Part shown: positions 1-5,377 of the stretch, piece after piece | How the letters are laid out: each line of letters starts with the position of its first letter | Numbering within the stretch: position 1 is the stretch's first letter | NCBI GenBank assembly: GCA_050184295.1 | Contig: JBFXAM010000180.1 | Coordinates: forward strand, 1-5,377 | Direction of reading: 5' to 3' | DNA length: 5,377 nt | Origin: JBFXAM01 sp050184295 | GTDB taxonomy: Bacteria > Planctomycetota > Phycisphaerae > UBA1845 > Fen-1342 | Position numbers and translations under genes: made by a program | Notes under the pieces: generated by a model | The model's input: the letters and a program-made list of their open reading frames with translations, nothing else | Told to the model about the DNA's origin: nothing | Database searches by the model: none

Positions 1-1
1 G

Positions 2-403
2 CTATCCCTCCAACAACAGCTCGTGATCAACCTGGCGCGGGTCGAACCCACGCTTCAGGAGGAGTTTGTCACCAATCTCGCGGCCCCGACGCGCGAGCTG
101 CGCATCGTGACGCCGAGTGCCGCCCCGACGCTGAGCCAGCCGCTGCCGCCCAGCAACGCGGCGGCGGGACTTTCGTCGGCGTCCGAGTTCCTGGGGAGCG
201 TGCGCTTCCCGGGCACGTTGTCGCCGGCGCAGCTCGCGGCCGGCCGCGCGGGGCGGGATACCGACGTGACCGCGGTCGGCACCAACCGTGGACAGGGTCT
301 TGGGACCGGTGGTCTCGGGATTCTCGGCGTCCGGTTCCTCGGCGGCGGCGGGATCGGCGGCGGGCTTGGGCCTGGCGCGCTGGTGACGCCGCTCGGGCGC
401 TGA
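2..403 (+). CDS. C-terminal part of an unrecognised protein with Gly-rich tail (partial, 5' end outside window)
   Basis: The reading frame is open from the left edge to a TGA at 401-403, and the first visible codons read LSLQQQLVINLARVEP. It therefore most likely continues a longer gene rather than starting at the GTG at 23. Third codon positions are strongly G/C, as in the neighbouring genes, which supports real coding. The visible 133 residues start with an amphipathic, probably helical stretch (about residues 1-35). A Ser/Pro/Ala-rich low-complexity segment follows, and the protein ends in a glycine-rich tail with the pattern GLGTGGLGILGVRFLGGGG. There are no cysteines, no transmembrane helix and no catalytic motif. 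The front helix faintly recalls the last helix of TolC-like outer-membrane proteins, but the match is too weak to name. Function unknown. The gene is separated from the next by 219 nt and need not belong to the T6SS locus. Confidence 0.6.
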   Translation, partial: LSLQQQLVINLARVEPTLQEEFVTNLAAPTRELRIVTPSAAPTLSQPLPPSNAAAGLSSASEFLGSVRFPGTLSPAQLAAGRAGRDTDVTAVGTNRGQGLGTGGLGILGVRFLGGGGIGGGLGPGALVTPLGR

Positions 404-539
404 CGCGACGCCGCCCGGCGTTGCCGGCGACCCGCATGACACAACGGGTGCTTCGACTCGGTCTGTGAATTGCCGGCGGGTCCGCAAATCGCGCGTCGGT
501 CGCGGCACGAAATCGGCCGCGGCGCGCCGGTGATGAGGC

Positions 540-545
540 TACAAT
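540..545 (+). promoter_or_regulatory. Possible -10 element upstream of the lipoprotein gene
   Basis: TACAAT matches the sigma-70 -10 consensus TATAAT at five of six positions and stands out in a very GC-rich intergenic region. It lies 77 nt before the ATG at 623, which would give a leader of about 70 nt. No convincing -35 hexamer is seen 16-18 nt upstream, where the DNA is nearly all G/C. The assignment rests on the -10 alone and on the absence of any other candidate between 404 and 622. Confidence 0.35.
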
Positions 546-622
546 CGCGGTGCGGCGGGGGACCGCGCGGCCACCGCGACCGCGTGCCAGCGTGGCGATT
601 CGATCCGCGGGTGTGCGAATTC

Positions 623-892
623 ATGTCGATGCGCGTTGCAATTCTCAGTTTGTGCACGGCCGCGCTGGCGATTGGCGGGTGCCGCACGCCGTCGCGTTCG
701 CCGTCGCCGCCCCCGTCGAGCTCGTCGCCAGCTGCCGCGGGCAGCGCCGGTGTGCTTGCCAACGATGACGCGGCGCGATTGCATCGCCTGCTCGACGCGG
801 AGAACCGCCGGGCGGCGCCGGACCCGGCGTTGCGACCGGACTATCGGCGCGGTGCGGGTGCGGTCGACCAGCCGCGCGCCACGCGCCGTTGA
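623..892 (+). CDS. Small predicted lipoprotein, unknown function
   Basis: An 89-residue protein starting at ATG 623, or at the in-frame ATG 629 two codons later. The frame is open further upstream, but these starts place a signal peptide at the N-terminus. That signal has an early Arg, a hydrophobic core of about 13 residues and a lipobox LAIGGC, with Cys20 as the predicted lipidated residue. The mature part begins with a Ser/Pro-rich linker (about residues 21-40) typical of surface or periplasm-tethered lipoproteins. A short helical segment with DDAARLHRLLDAENRR follows, then an Arg/Pro-rich tail. There is no clear Shine-Dalgarno sequence. It is flanked by a possible promoter and a strong terminator, so it is probably transcribed alone. 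T6SS loci normally encode an outer-membrane lipoprotein, TssJ, but that is a larger beta-sandwich protein and this one is too short and disordered to fit. The lipoprotein call is fairly safe; the role is unknown. Confidence 0.6.
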   Translation: MSMRVAILSLCTAALAIGGCRTPSRSPSPPPSSSSPAAAGSAGVLANDDAARLHRLLDAENRRAAPDPALRPDYRRGAGAVDQPRATRR

Positions 893-914
893 TCGCCGCG
901 CGGCGGGCGGCGCC

Positions 915-942
915 GGGGCGTGGCGCATGCCCCCCTTTTTTT
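915..942 (+). terminator. Intrinsic (rho-independent) terminator after the lipoprotein gene
   Basis: GGGGCGTG (915-922) pairs with CATGCCCC (926-933) around a 3-nt GCG loop. This gives an eight-pair stem with one G-U wobble, followed by CC and seven T residues (936-942). It begins 22 nt after the lipoprotein stop codon. The T-run is on the plus-strand side only, so it acts in one direction and should isolate the upstream transcript from the exported-protein gene downstream. Confidence 0.8.
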
Positions 943-985
943 GTGAGCGCCGAACGGGGTTGTCGCTTTAGATGGCGGTGAGTGG

Positions 986-2680
986 GTGAGAGCCGTCGAG
1001 TGCAGAGCCGGCGTCGTAAGGACGGCAGCGGTGTGGCTGCTGCTGTCCGCCGGACCGCTCTGCGCCGCGCAGCCCGCGCCGCCGGCGGTCGGTGATGTGC
1101 CGCCCGTCGTCGACGTGCCGCCGGACGCGGAGCGCGCGGCGCTCGATCAAACGCTGGTCGACCTGGGCCTTGACGCCGGGGCGCTTGCGTTCGAGGACGG
1201 CGTGGCGCTGACCCGCGCGCTGTCAACGGGCGAGCGGCGCGCGGCGTGGTCGCGCGGGTTGCTGGCGCAGCACGGCGCCGCGCGGGCGACGAGCCGCGAC
1301 GGGCTCGACCGCGCGCTGGCTTGGTTCGACGCCGCCGGCGGGCGTTGCGACGTGCTGGCGGACGCCGCAGGGGCTGATGCGCCCGTGCCGGCATCGCGCG
1401 ATGCACGGCTGATGACGAGCGAGCAGTGGCGAGCGCTGGCGCAAGATGCGCGACGCGCTCGCGACGTCCTGCTCGCGGCGCACGAGGTGAACGTCGTGGC
1501 CGACGTGACGATTCGCGACGCCGGCGGCGAAGCGAAATCGAGTTTTGCCGCGGACCAGCCGGTCGAGATCGCGCTCGCGATCCGGTCGCGCGAGGCGGAA
1601 CCGGCGATTTCGGCGGTCGCGGTGAAACTGACGCTGACCGTCGCGGGCGCGGCGTCGCTGACGCACGATTTTCCGAGCGTCGCGCTCGCCGGCGCCGCGG
1701 GTGAACAGTTGGTCTGGAATCTCGAGGCCGACGCGAATCGCACCCCAGGCGAGTGGAAGCTCGGCGTGAGCGTCGCGAGCGCGGACGCCGCTTGGCCGGC
1801 CGGCACTTCGGCGGAGCTGCTGAAACTGGCGGAGCCCGTGACGGCGGCGGTGACGATCACTGCGCCCGCCGTTGCGAACAACGGCGGCGCGGCGCCGGTC
1901 GTGCCGGTGGTGAGAACCGAGAATCTGTCGCGCTGGTCGATGGCGAACCTGCTGCGCGGGCTCGACCGGCCGGCGGAGCGCGCGGCGGTGGAGTGGTACC
2001 TCGGGTTGTCGCCGAACGCGCCGGCGGACCCGGCGAATTGGGCTCCGGCGGGAACCACGCCCTTGTTTTCGCCGGATCCGACCGTGCCCCTGCCGACGAT
2101 CGGACCGTTTCAGAATCAGGGTGCGAGAGGTGCGGCGGGCTACCTGAACGCGGTGGCGCGACACAAGGCGAACCGCGTCCGATCGGAGGCCGAGCGGTTC
2201 AAGGGCGAACCGCTGAAAGCGCTCGCGGTACAGGTGCACGCGGATGGTGAGCGGTTCAATTTTGTGGGGTCTCCGGCGTTGTCGTCGTCGCCGACGAACG
2301 CGAAATATGACCTCGTGGTCGAACTCGTGCGTCTCGCGGACGGCGCCGTGGAAGGCGTCGCGCTGCTTCGAACGGGCGCGGTGGGCGCCGGCGAGTCGTA
2401 TTATCGCGTCGAGTGGCTGGCGACGAGCCCGGACGTCGCCATGAAGCAGCGTCTGCAAGTGTTGGTGCAGCAGCAAATGCCCGCGCGGAATCGTGTGGAT
2501 GTGCTGTTATGCCTGGATCGGGGCATGAAGTCCTTCCGCGAGGGAGCGCCGCAATGGCTCGGCGCCAGCAGCGTGCAGTTTACGCCGTTTGCGGCGTTTG
2601 AGCTTCAGATGCAGCCTGGCGACCAGGTGTTCTCCACGAAGCAGCGGCAGTTCCTCGAGGGTTTTCCCGGGGCGGAATAG
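986..2680 (+). CDS. Predicted exported 564-aa protein of unknown family upstream of T6SS genes
   Basis: The GTG at 986 is chosen because it supplies a complete signal peptide: two Arg, a hydrophobic core VWLLLSAGPL (about residues 16-25), and a likely signal peptidase I site after residue 28 in LCAAQP. The residue before Cys26 is Leu, so this is not a lipobox. The Shine-Dalgarno is weak. The mature protein appears to have four parts. Residues 29-50 form a Pro/Val-rich linker. Residues 50-165 are Ala/Arg-rich and helical. Residues 168-292 show alternating hydrophobic beta-strands (VADVTIRD, VEIALAIRS, VAVKLTLTV, GEWKLGVSV) suggesting an Ig-like or macroglobulin-like beta-sandwich. Residues 310-564 are mixed alpha/beta and carry aromatic-rich motifs such as AVEWYLGLSP, FNFVGSP and SYYRVEWLA. 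I recognise no named family and no active site. It should act in the periplasm or outside the cell. It precedes the small protein gene by 49 nt and is probably co-transcribed with it and the sigma factor gene. Confidence 0.8.
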   Translation: MRAVECRAGVVRTAAVWLLLSAGPLCAAQPAPPAVGDVPPVVDVPPDAERAALDQTLVDLGLDAGALAFEDGVALTRALSTGERRAAWSRGLLAQHGAARATSRDGLDRALAWFDAAGGRCDVLADAAGADAPVPASRDARLMTSEQWRALAQDARRARDVLLAAHEVNVVADVTIRDAGGEAKSSFAADQPVEIALAIRSREAEPAISAVAVKLTLTVAGAASLTHDFPSVALAGAAGEQLVWNLEADANRTPGEWKLGVSVASADAAWPAGTSAELLKLAEPVTAAVTITAPAVANNGGAAPVVPVVRTENLSRWSMANLLRGLDRPAERAAVEWYLGLSPNAPADPANWAPAGTTPLFSPDPTVPLPTIGPFQNQGARGAAGYLNAVARHKANRVRSEAERFKGEPLKALAVQVHADGERFNFVGSPALSSSPTNAKYDLVVELVRLADGAVEGVALLRTGAVGAGESYYRVEWLATSPDVAMKQRLQVLVQQQMPARNRVDVLLCLDRGMKSFREGAPQWLGASSVQFTPFAAFELQMQPGDQVFSTKQRQFLEGFPGAE

Positions 2681-2729
2681 GTGCAGCGGCTCGCGCTGTG
2701 CGGCGCCGCCGCCTAGCGCAGGACACAGC

Positions 2730-3125
2730 ATGGGTGATCGACAGTTTCAGCACGACGACGCCACGCCGCAATTCGACACGCCGCACGCGGCGCGTCCATC
2801 GGCGGCGAGCCTGGACGCGTTGATGGGGATTCTGGCCGCGGCGGATGCCGACTCCGGGGCGCACCCGCCAGTCGACCTGAGCCGGCTGCGCGCCGTCGCG
2901 GAGCGTCGCAGCGGGGAGCCGTTTGGGCTCGAACCGGTCGGCGTGGAGTTGGTGCAGGCGGCGCTGCGCACGGGGCTCGGCGAGTCGCCCGCGGCCGGCG
3001 CGCCGGCGCTGGCGGCAGCGGTGGCGAAGACGCTGTTCGATGACGCGCGGGCGCGGGCCCGGTTGGAGCAGTTGTGGCACGCGCTCTGCGCCCAGGTTGA
3101 ACGGCGCCCCGAGGGACAGGACTAG
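2730..3125 (+). CDS. 131-aa helical protein, candidate FlgM-like anti-sigma factor
   Basis: The ATG at 2730 is preceded by AGGA at 2720-2723 with a 6-nt spacer, which fixes the start although the frame is open further upstream. The protein is soluble, with no signal peptide or membrane segment. Its first 45 residues are polar and probably flexible (MGDRQFQHDDATPQF). Residues 48-80 read VDLSRLRAVAERRSGE followed by FGLEPVGVELVQAAL, and a second helical block runs from 90 to 125. FlgM has a disordered N-terminus, then a helix starting with a V/I-D/N-x-x-R-V pattern, a turn with Gly-Glu/Thr, and an I-A-x-x-L-I helix that binds FliA. The arrangement here is similar, and the gene lies 5 nt before a FliA-type sigma factor gene. 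That is the basis of the suggestion; the match is made by eye and residue identity is low. Against it, the protein is longer than typical FlgM (about 97 aa) and has an extra C-terminal helical region. It could instead be an unrelated regulator or T6SS accessory protein. Confidence 0.75.
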   Translation: MGDRQFQHDDATPQFDTPHAARPSAASLDALMGILAAADADSGAHPPVDLSRLRAVAERRSGEPFGLEPVGVELVQAALRTGLGESPAAGAPALAAAVAKTLFDDARARARLEQLWHALCAQVERRPEGQD

Positions 3126-3130
3126 AGTCG

Positions 3131-3826
3131 ATGTCGATCCAACGACCCGCCCTCACCGCCGAGCAAGCCGAGCTCATCACCGGCTGCCAGGGGCTGGTCT
3201 ATAACGTGGCGTGGACGGTTCAGCAGAAGCTGGGCCGACGGCTGGAGCTGGACGAGTTGATCGGGTTCGGGCAGGTCGGCCTGGTCGAGGCGGCGCGGCG
3301 GTTCGATCCCGCGTGGGGCACGCGCTTTACGACCTTCGCGTATCAGCGGGTGCGCGGGGCAATCTACGACGGTCTCCGGAAACTGCCTTGGTTCGACGCC
3401 GCCGACTTCCACTCCGGCCGCTATCAGCGTGTGGCGCGCGAGATGGTGGCGGACCAGGAGGTGGACGGAGCCGATGGCGCGACGCTGGGCGAGAGCGCGC
3501 GTTGGCTGGTGGATACGAGCGTGAGCCTGTCGGCGGTATACCTGCTGACCGGCGCGGACAGCGACCCGACCGCCGTGTCCGATGCGCGGGCCCCCGCGCC
3601 CGACGAAGCGGCGATTCTGGTCGAGGAGCGGGCGCGGTTGCGCGAACTGCTGGATTGCCTGCCGCGCGAGTTGCGCAGCCTGCTGCGAATGGTGTACTTC
3701 GACGGTTTGAGCCTGACCGATGCGGGCGCCCAACTGGGCATGAGCAAGGTCAAGGCGAGCCGGCGACACCGCGAGGCATTGCAGGCACTGGCGGCGGGGC
3801 TGAGCCACACGCCGAATCCAGTTTGA
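3131..3826 (+). CDS. FliA/WhiG-type alternative sigma-70-family factor
   Basis: This 231-residue protein directs RNA polymerase to an alternative promoter class. Region 2 spans about residues 18-90. It contains DELIGFGQVGLVEAARRFDP (41-60), the core-binding part of region 2.2, and then GTRFTTFAYQRVRGAIYDGL (63-82), the promoter-melting and -10-reading part. The RGAIYDGLRKLPWF ending closely parallels the RGAMLDELRSLDW of FliA and is typical of the FliA/WhiG/SigD group rather than of ECF or housekeeping factors. Region 3 (about 91-165) is poorly conserved. Region 4 (170-223) carries LPRELRSLL and a helix-turn-helix, SLTDAGAQLGMSKVKASRRH, for -35 recognition. Length is near the family norm of about 240. 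The ATG at 3131 follows AGG at 3118-3120 and begins 5 nt after the previous stop, so the two genes are translationally close. The family call is firm. The target is unknown: location next to tssA suggests T6SS control, but flagellar or other regulons are possible. Confidence 0.93.
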   Translation: MSIQRPALTAEQAELITGCQGLVYNVAWTVQQKLGRRLELDELIGFGQVGLVEAARRFDPAWGTRFTTFAYQRVRGAIYDGLRKLPWFDAADFHSGRYQRVAREMVADQEVDGADGATLGESARWLVDTSVSLSAVYLLTGADSDPTAVSDARAPAPDEAAILVEERARLRELLDCLPRELRSLLRMVYFDGLSLTDAGAQLGMSKVKASRRHREALQALAAGLSHTPNPV

Positions 3827-3849
3827 CGACGGCCTGTTCCGTGCCGCGG

Positions 3850-3872
3850 CGTGTGGTATGCTAACGCACACG
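3850..3872 (+). promoter_or_regulatory. Extended -10 promoter-like element inside a 6-bp inverted repeat, upstream of tssA
   Basis: TGGTATGCT (3854-3862) fits the extended -10 form TGn plus TATnnT. It sits inside a perfect inverted repeat, CGTGTG (3850-3855) and CACACG (3867-3872), separated by 11 nt. No good -35 box is present at the right distance. The 98-nt gap between the sigma gene and tssA has no other obvious signal except the ribosome binding site. An internal promoter for tssA with an overlapping operator is possible, but chance cannot be excluded. Confidence 0.35.
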
Positions 3873-3924
3873 GGTTCGGGTTGCGGCGTTCGTTGCGACC
3901 GGTGCGAGCAGCTCTCGGAGGCGC

Positions 3925-5025
3925 ATGGCAACTTCGCCTATTCTTGACTTCGCGGCCTTGGCGCAACCGATCGCGGGCGATCACCCGTGTGGTCCGGATC
4001 TGCGCCGCGATCCGTCGCCGACCGCTCCTTATCGCATGCTCAAGGAGCAGCGGCGCGCGGCCCGGCAACTGGAGTCGCAGCTCACGTGGGACGACTCGGG
4101 CGCGGTTGAGCGGCCGGACTGGGGCGCGATCGCGCGCGAGGCGCCGGCCCTGCTGGCGAACGTGTCGAAGGACCTGGAGGTTGGGAGCTGGCTGGCGGAA
4201 GCGCTGACGCGCGTACACGGCTTCGCCGGTTTACGCGACGGATTGCGGGCGTGCCGCGAGTTGTGCAGCGCGTTTTGGGATGGGCTGCATCCGAATGCGC
4301 CGGCGGACGAACCGGACGACGACGAGGAGTTTCCGCTGCGCGTCGCGAGCGTGGCGGCGTTTGAGCACACGCTGGTGGACCCGATTCGCGCAATCTCGCT
4401 GGTCGAGTCGAGCGACGTCGGACCACTGGGTACCGCGCTGTATGAGCAGGCACAGTCGCTCCAGCGGAACACCAACCCCGACGACCGCGCCCGCCGGCTG
4501 GAGCAGGGGCTGGTCCCGCTCGACAAGTTCGAGAAGCTGGTGGCGGCGTCGTCGCGCGAGTTCTACGGCCGGCTGCTCGACGACGCCCAGGCGGCCCGAC
4601 AGGAGTTGAAGCGCCTCGCCGACGTGATGACCGAGCGCTGCGGCGACCGCAGCCCGTCGCTCAGCACGCTCGCCGGCGCGTTGGACGCATGCGAACGCTG
4701 CATTCGAACGGTCGCGAAGGACAAGCTCGGCGAACGCGCCCGCGAGGGGTCGGCGGTCGCGGACGGCGGCGGCGAGATCGGCGCGGCGGCGCCTGCGACC
4801 CGCAGCGGACCGATCCGCACCCGTGAGGACGCGTTTGCGGCGATTCTGGCGGCGGCACAGTTCTTTCGCGACACCGAGCCGCACAGCGTGCTGTCGTGGC
4901 ACCTGGAGGAGTGTGTGCGCTTCGGGCGGATGAGTCTGCCCGAACTGCTGACGGAACTGATCGGCGACTCGAGCGTGCGGGAGAACCTGTTCCGCCGCGT
5001 CGGGATCCCGTCCCCGAAGGACTAG
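3925..5025 (+). CDS. tssA: Type VI secretion system protein TssA (ImpA family)
   Basis: TssA proteins sit at the T6SS baseplate, and in several classes they also cap and guide the growing Hcp tube and sheath in the cytoplasm. The N-terminal ImpA domain (about residues 10-150) is clear. It contains PIAGDHPCGPDLRRDP (15-30), a helical LKEQRRAARQLE, then W66 with a run of helices ending in SKDLEVGSWLAEALTRVHGF (81-100), and FWDGLHP (117-123). Residues 150-297 are a variable helical and linker region, Gly/Ala-rich near 272-295. The C-terminal block has REDAFAAILAAAQFFRDTEP (300-319), then SWHLEECVRFGRMSLPELL (324-342) and a final NLFRRVGI. These match the conserved C-terminus of the short ImpA-type TssA class. 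The 366-aa length fits. GGAGG at 3917-3921 lies only 3 nt before the ATG, a rather tight spacing. The next gene is tssB, the usual order. I have no reason to doubt the family call; the exact TssA subclass would need alignment. Confidence 0.95.
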   Translation: MATSPILDFAALAQPIAGDHPCGPDLRRDPSPTAPYRMLKEQRRAARQLESQLTWDDSGAVERPDWGAIAREAPALLANVSKDLEVGSWLAEALTRVHGFAGLRDGLRACRELCSAFWDGLHPNAPADEPDDDEEFPLRVASVAAFEHTLVDPIRAISLVESSDVGPLGTALYEQAQSLQRNTNPDDRARRLEQGLVPLDKFEKLVAASSREFYGRLLDDAQAARQELKRLADVMTERCGDRSPSLSTLAGALDACERCIRTVAKDKLGERAREGSAVADGGGEIGAAAPATRSGPIRTREDAFAAILAAAQFFRDTEPHSVLSWHLEECVRFGRMSLPELLTELIGDSSVRENLFRRVGIPSPKD

Positions 5026-5035
5026 AGGTATCTGT

Positions 5036-5058
5036 CGGCGGGGCGTTGCGCTCCGCCG
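5036..5058 (+). other. Strong intercistronic hairpin between tssA and tssB
   Basis: Positions 5036-5045 pair with 5049-5058 in ten consecutive pairs, nine Watson-Crick and one G-U, around a 3-nt loop (TTG). No T-run follows, so it is not an intrinsic terminator. It lies 11 nt after the tssA stop and 27 nt before the tssB start, in a 60-nt gap. In transcripts it could protect the tssB-side 5' end or the tssA 3' end, allowing unequal amounts of the two products. Function is inferred; the pairing is directly visible. Confidence 0.6.
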
Positions 5059-5085
5059 CGACTTGCAGAAAGCGAGGGCTGAACC

Positions 5086-5377
5086 ATGTCAGGCTCGATG
5101 CCGCACAAGATCACCCGGGTGCGCAAGCCGCGCGTGCACATTACGTACGATGTCGAAACGAACGGGGCGATGGTAAAGCGCGAGCTGCCGTTCGTGGTCG
5201 GTGTGCTGGGCGACTTTTCGGGTAACCCGACGGAGAAGCTGCCGCCGCTGCGCGACCGGAAGTTCGTGCAGATCGACCGGGACAATTTTGACCAGGTGCT
5301 GGCCAACATGAAGCCGGGGCTGAAGCTGCGCGTGGAGAACACGCTGCAAGGCGACGGTTCCGAGATGAGCGTGCAGT
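5086..5377 (+). CDS. tssB: Type VI secretion contractile sheath small subunit TssB/VipA (partial, 3' end outside window)
   Basis: TssB pairs with TssC to form the contractile sheath around the Hcp tube; its contraction drives the T6SS injection. The first 97 codons are visible and match the family throughout. They include RVRKPRVHITYDVETNGA (11-28), the strand-forming KRELPFVVGVLGDFSGNP (31-48), LPPLRDRKFVQIDRDNFDQV (52-71) and NMKPGLKLRVENTL (74-87). These equal the well-known TssB pattern of a PRVxIxYDVE start, LPFVxGVxxDxxG, and then DRKFxxIDxDNFD. The ATG at 5086 is preceded by GAGG at 5074-5077 with an 8-nt spacer. Family members are about 165 aa, so roughly 40% lies beyond the window. 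The next genes are expected to be tssC and hcp, though these cannot be seen. Confidence 0.96.
   Translation, partial: MSGSMPHKITRVRKPRVHITYDVETNGAMVKRELPFVVGVLGDFSGNPTEKLPPLRDRKFVQIDRDNFDQVLANMKPGLKLRVENTLQGDGSEMSVQ

Noticed and set aside
408..421. Small hairpin ACGCC-GCCC-GGCGT just after the first gene
   Set aside because: Only five pairs and no following T-run, so it is not a convincing terminator; such stems are expected by chance here.
645..1406. A 253-codon minus-strand open frame spanning the lipoprotein, terminator and next gene
   Set aside because: The translation is almost entirely Arg/Ala/Pro, it crosses a clear plus-strand terminator, and it conflicts with two better-supported genes.
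2009..2034. Shared peptide motif PNAPAD in the exported protein and in TssA (near 4289-4306)
   Set aside because: The surrounding residues differ, and in TssA the segment belongs to the normal ImpA domain end. The likeness is most simply a coincidence of Ala/Pro-rich composition.
1223..2476. A 417-codon open frame on the minus strand
   Set aside because: It lies wholly opposite the exported-protein gene. Its translation is dominated by Arg, Ala and His with no motif, as expected for an antisense shadow in GC-rich DNA.
3075..3089. Sigma-54 promoter-like TGGCAC-N5-CTGC upstream of the sigma gene
   Set aside because: It has the GG-N10-GC skeleton and sits 41 nt before the start codon. But it lies inside coding sequence, has one mismatch in the TTGC half, and such patterns are common by chance in GC-rich DNA. 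No enhancer or activator site was seen. Worth revisiting only if transcript mapping places a start near 3100.
3823..3828. TTGACG as a -35 box for the tssA promoter
   Set aside because: It matches TTGACA at five positions but is 28 nt from the candidate -10 at 3857, far from the usual 16-18, and overlaps the sigma gene stop codon.
3122..3931. A 269-codon minus-strand open frame over the sigma gene
   Set aside because: The opposite strand has unmistakable sigma regions 2 and 4; the minus frame has no recognisable domain.
1..5377. CRISPR arrays, tRNA/rRNA genes, insertion sequences or attachment sites
   Set aside because: No regularly spaced direct repeats, transposase motifs, paired terminal repeats or tRNA-like cloverleaf segments were seen in the short non-coding gaps.

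Overview
The window is high-GC bacterial DNA, roughly 70% by eye, coding throughout on the plus strand. It holds the upstream edge of a type VI secretion system (T6SS) locus. The two firm functional calls for secretion are a TssA/ImpA-family baseplate protein (3925-5025) and the N-terminal 97 residues of the sheath subunit TssB/VipA (from 5086, running off the window). The organism is a Gram-negative bacterium, since it has a T6SS and a lipoprotein with a lipobox. The Ala/Arg-rich unfamiliar secreted proteins and a FliA/WhiG-type sigma factor beside the T6SS suggest a little-studied group such as Planctomycetota. That placement is an impression, not a demonstration.

Layout. 1-403 is the 3' end of an unrecognised gene with a glycine-rich C-terminal tail. 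404-622 is an intergenic region with a possible -10 box (TACAAT, 540-545). 623-892 encodes a small 89-aa lipoprotein, followed 22 nt later by a textbook intrinsic terminator (915-942), so the lipoprotein looks monocistronic. Only 43 nt after the terminator's T-run, a GTG start opens a 564-aa exported protein of unknown family (986-2680). Then come a 131-aa helical protein (2730-3125), a FliA/WhiG-type sigma-70-family factor (3131-3826, 5 nt after its neighbour), tssA and tssB.

How the genes may work together. The sigma factor lies directly before tssA. The small protein before it carries a segment whose spacing resembles the sigma-binding half of the anti-sigma factor FlgM. My reading is a possible sigma/anti-sigma pair governing the T6SS. 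The 98-nt gap before tssA carries an extended -10-like element inside a 6-bp inverted repeat, and a strong 10-bp hairpin sits between tssA and tssB, so transcript level or stability may also be set within the cluster. The sigma factor, TssA and TssB calls are firm; the anti-sigma idea, the promoters and the role of the 564-aa protein are hypotheses.
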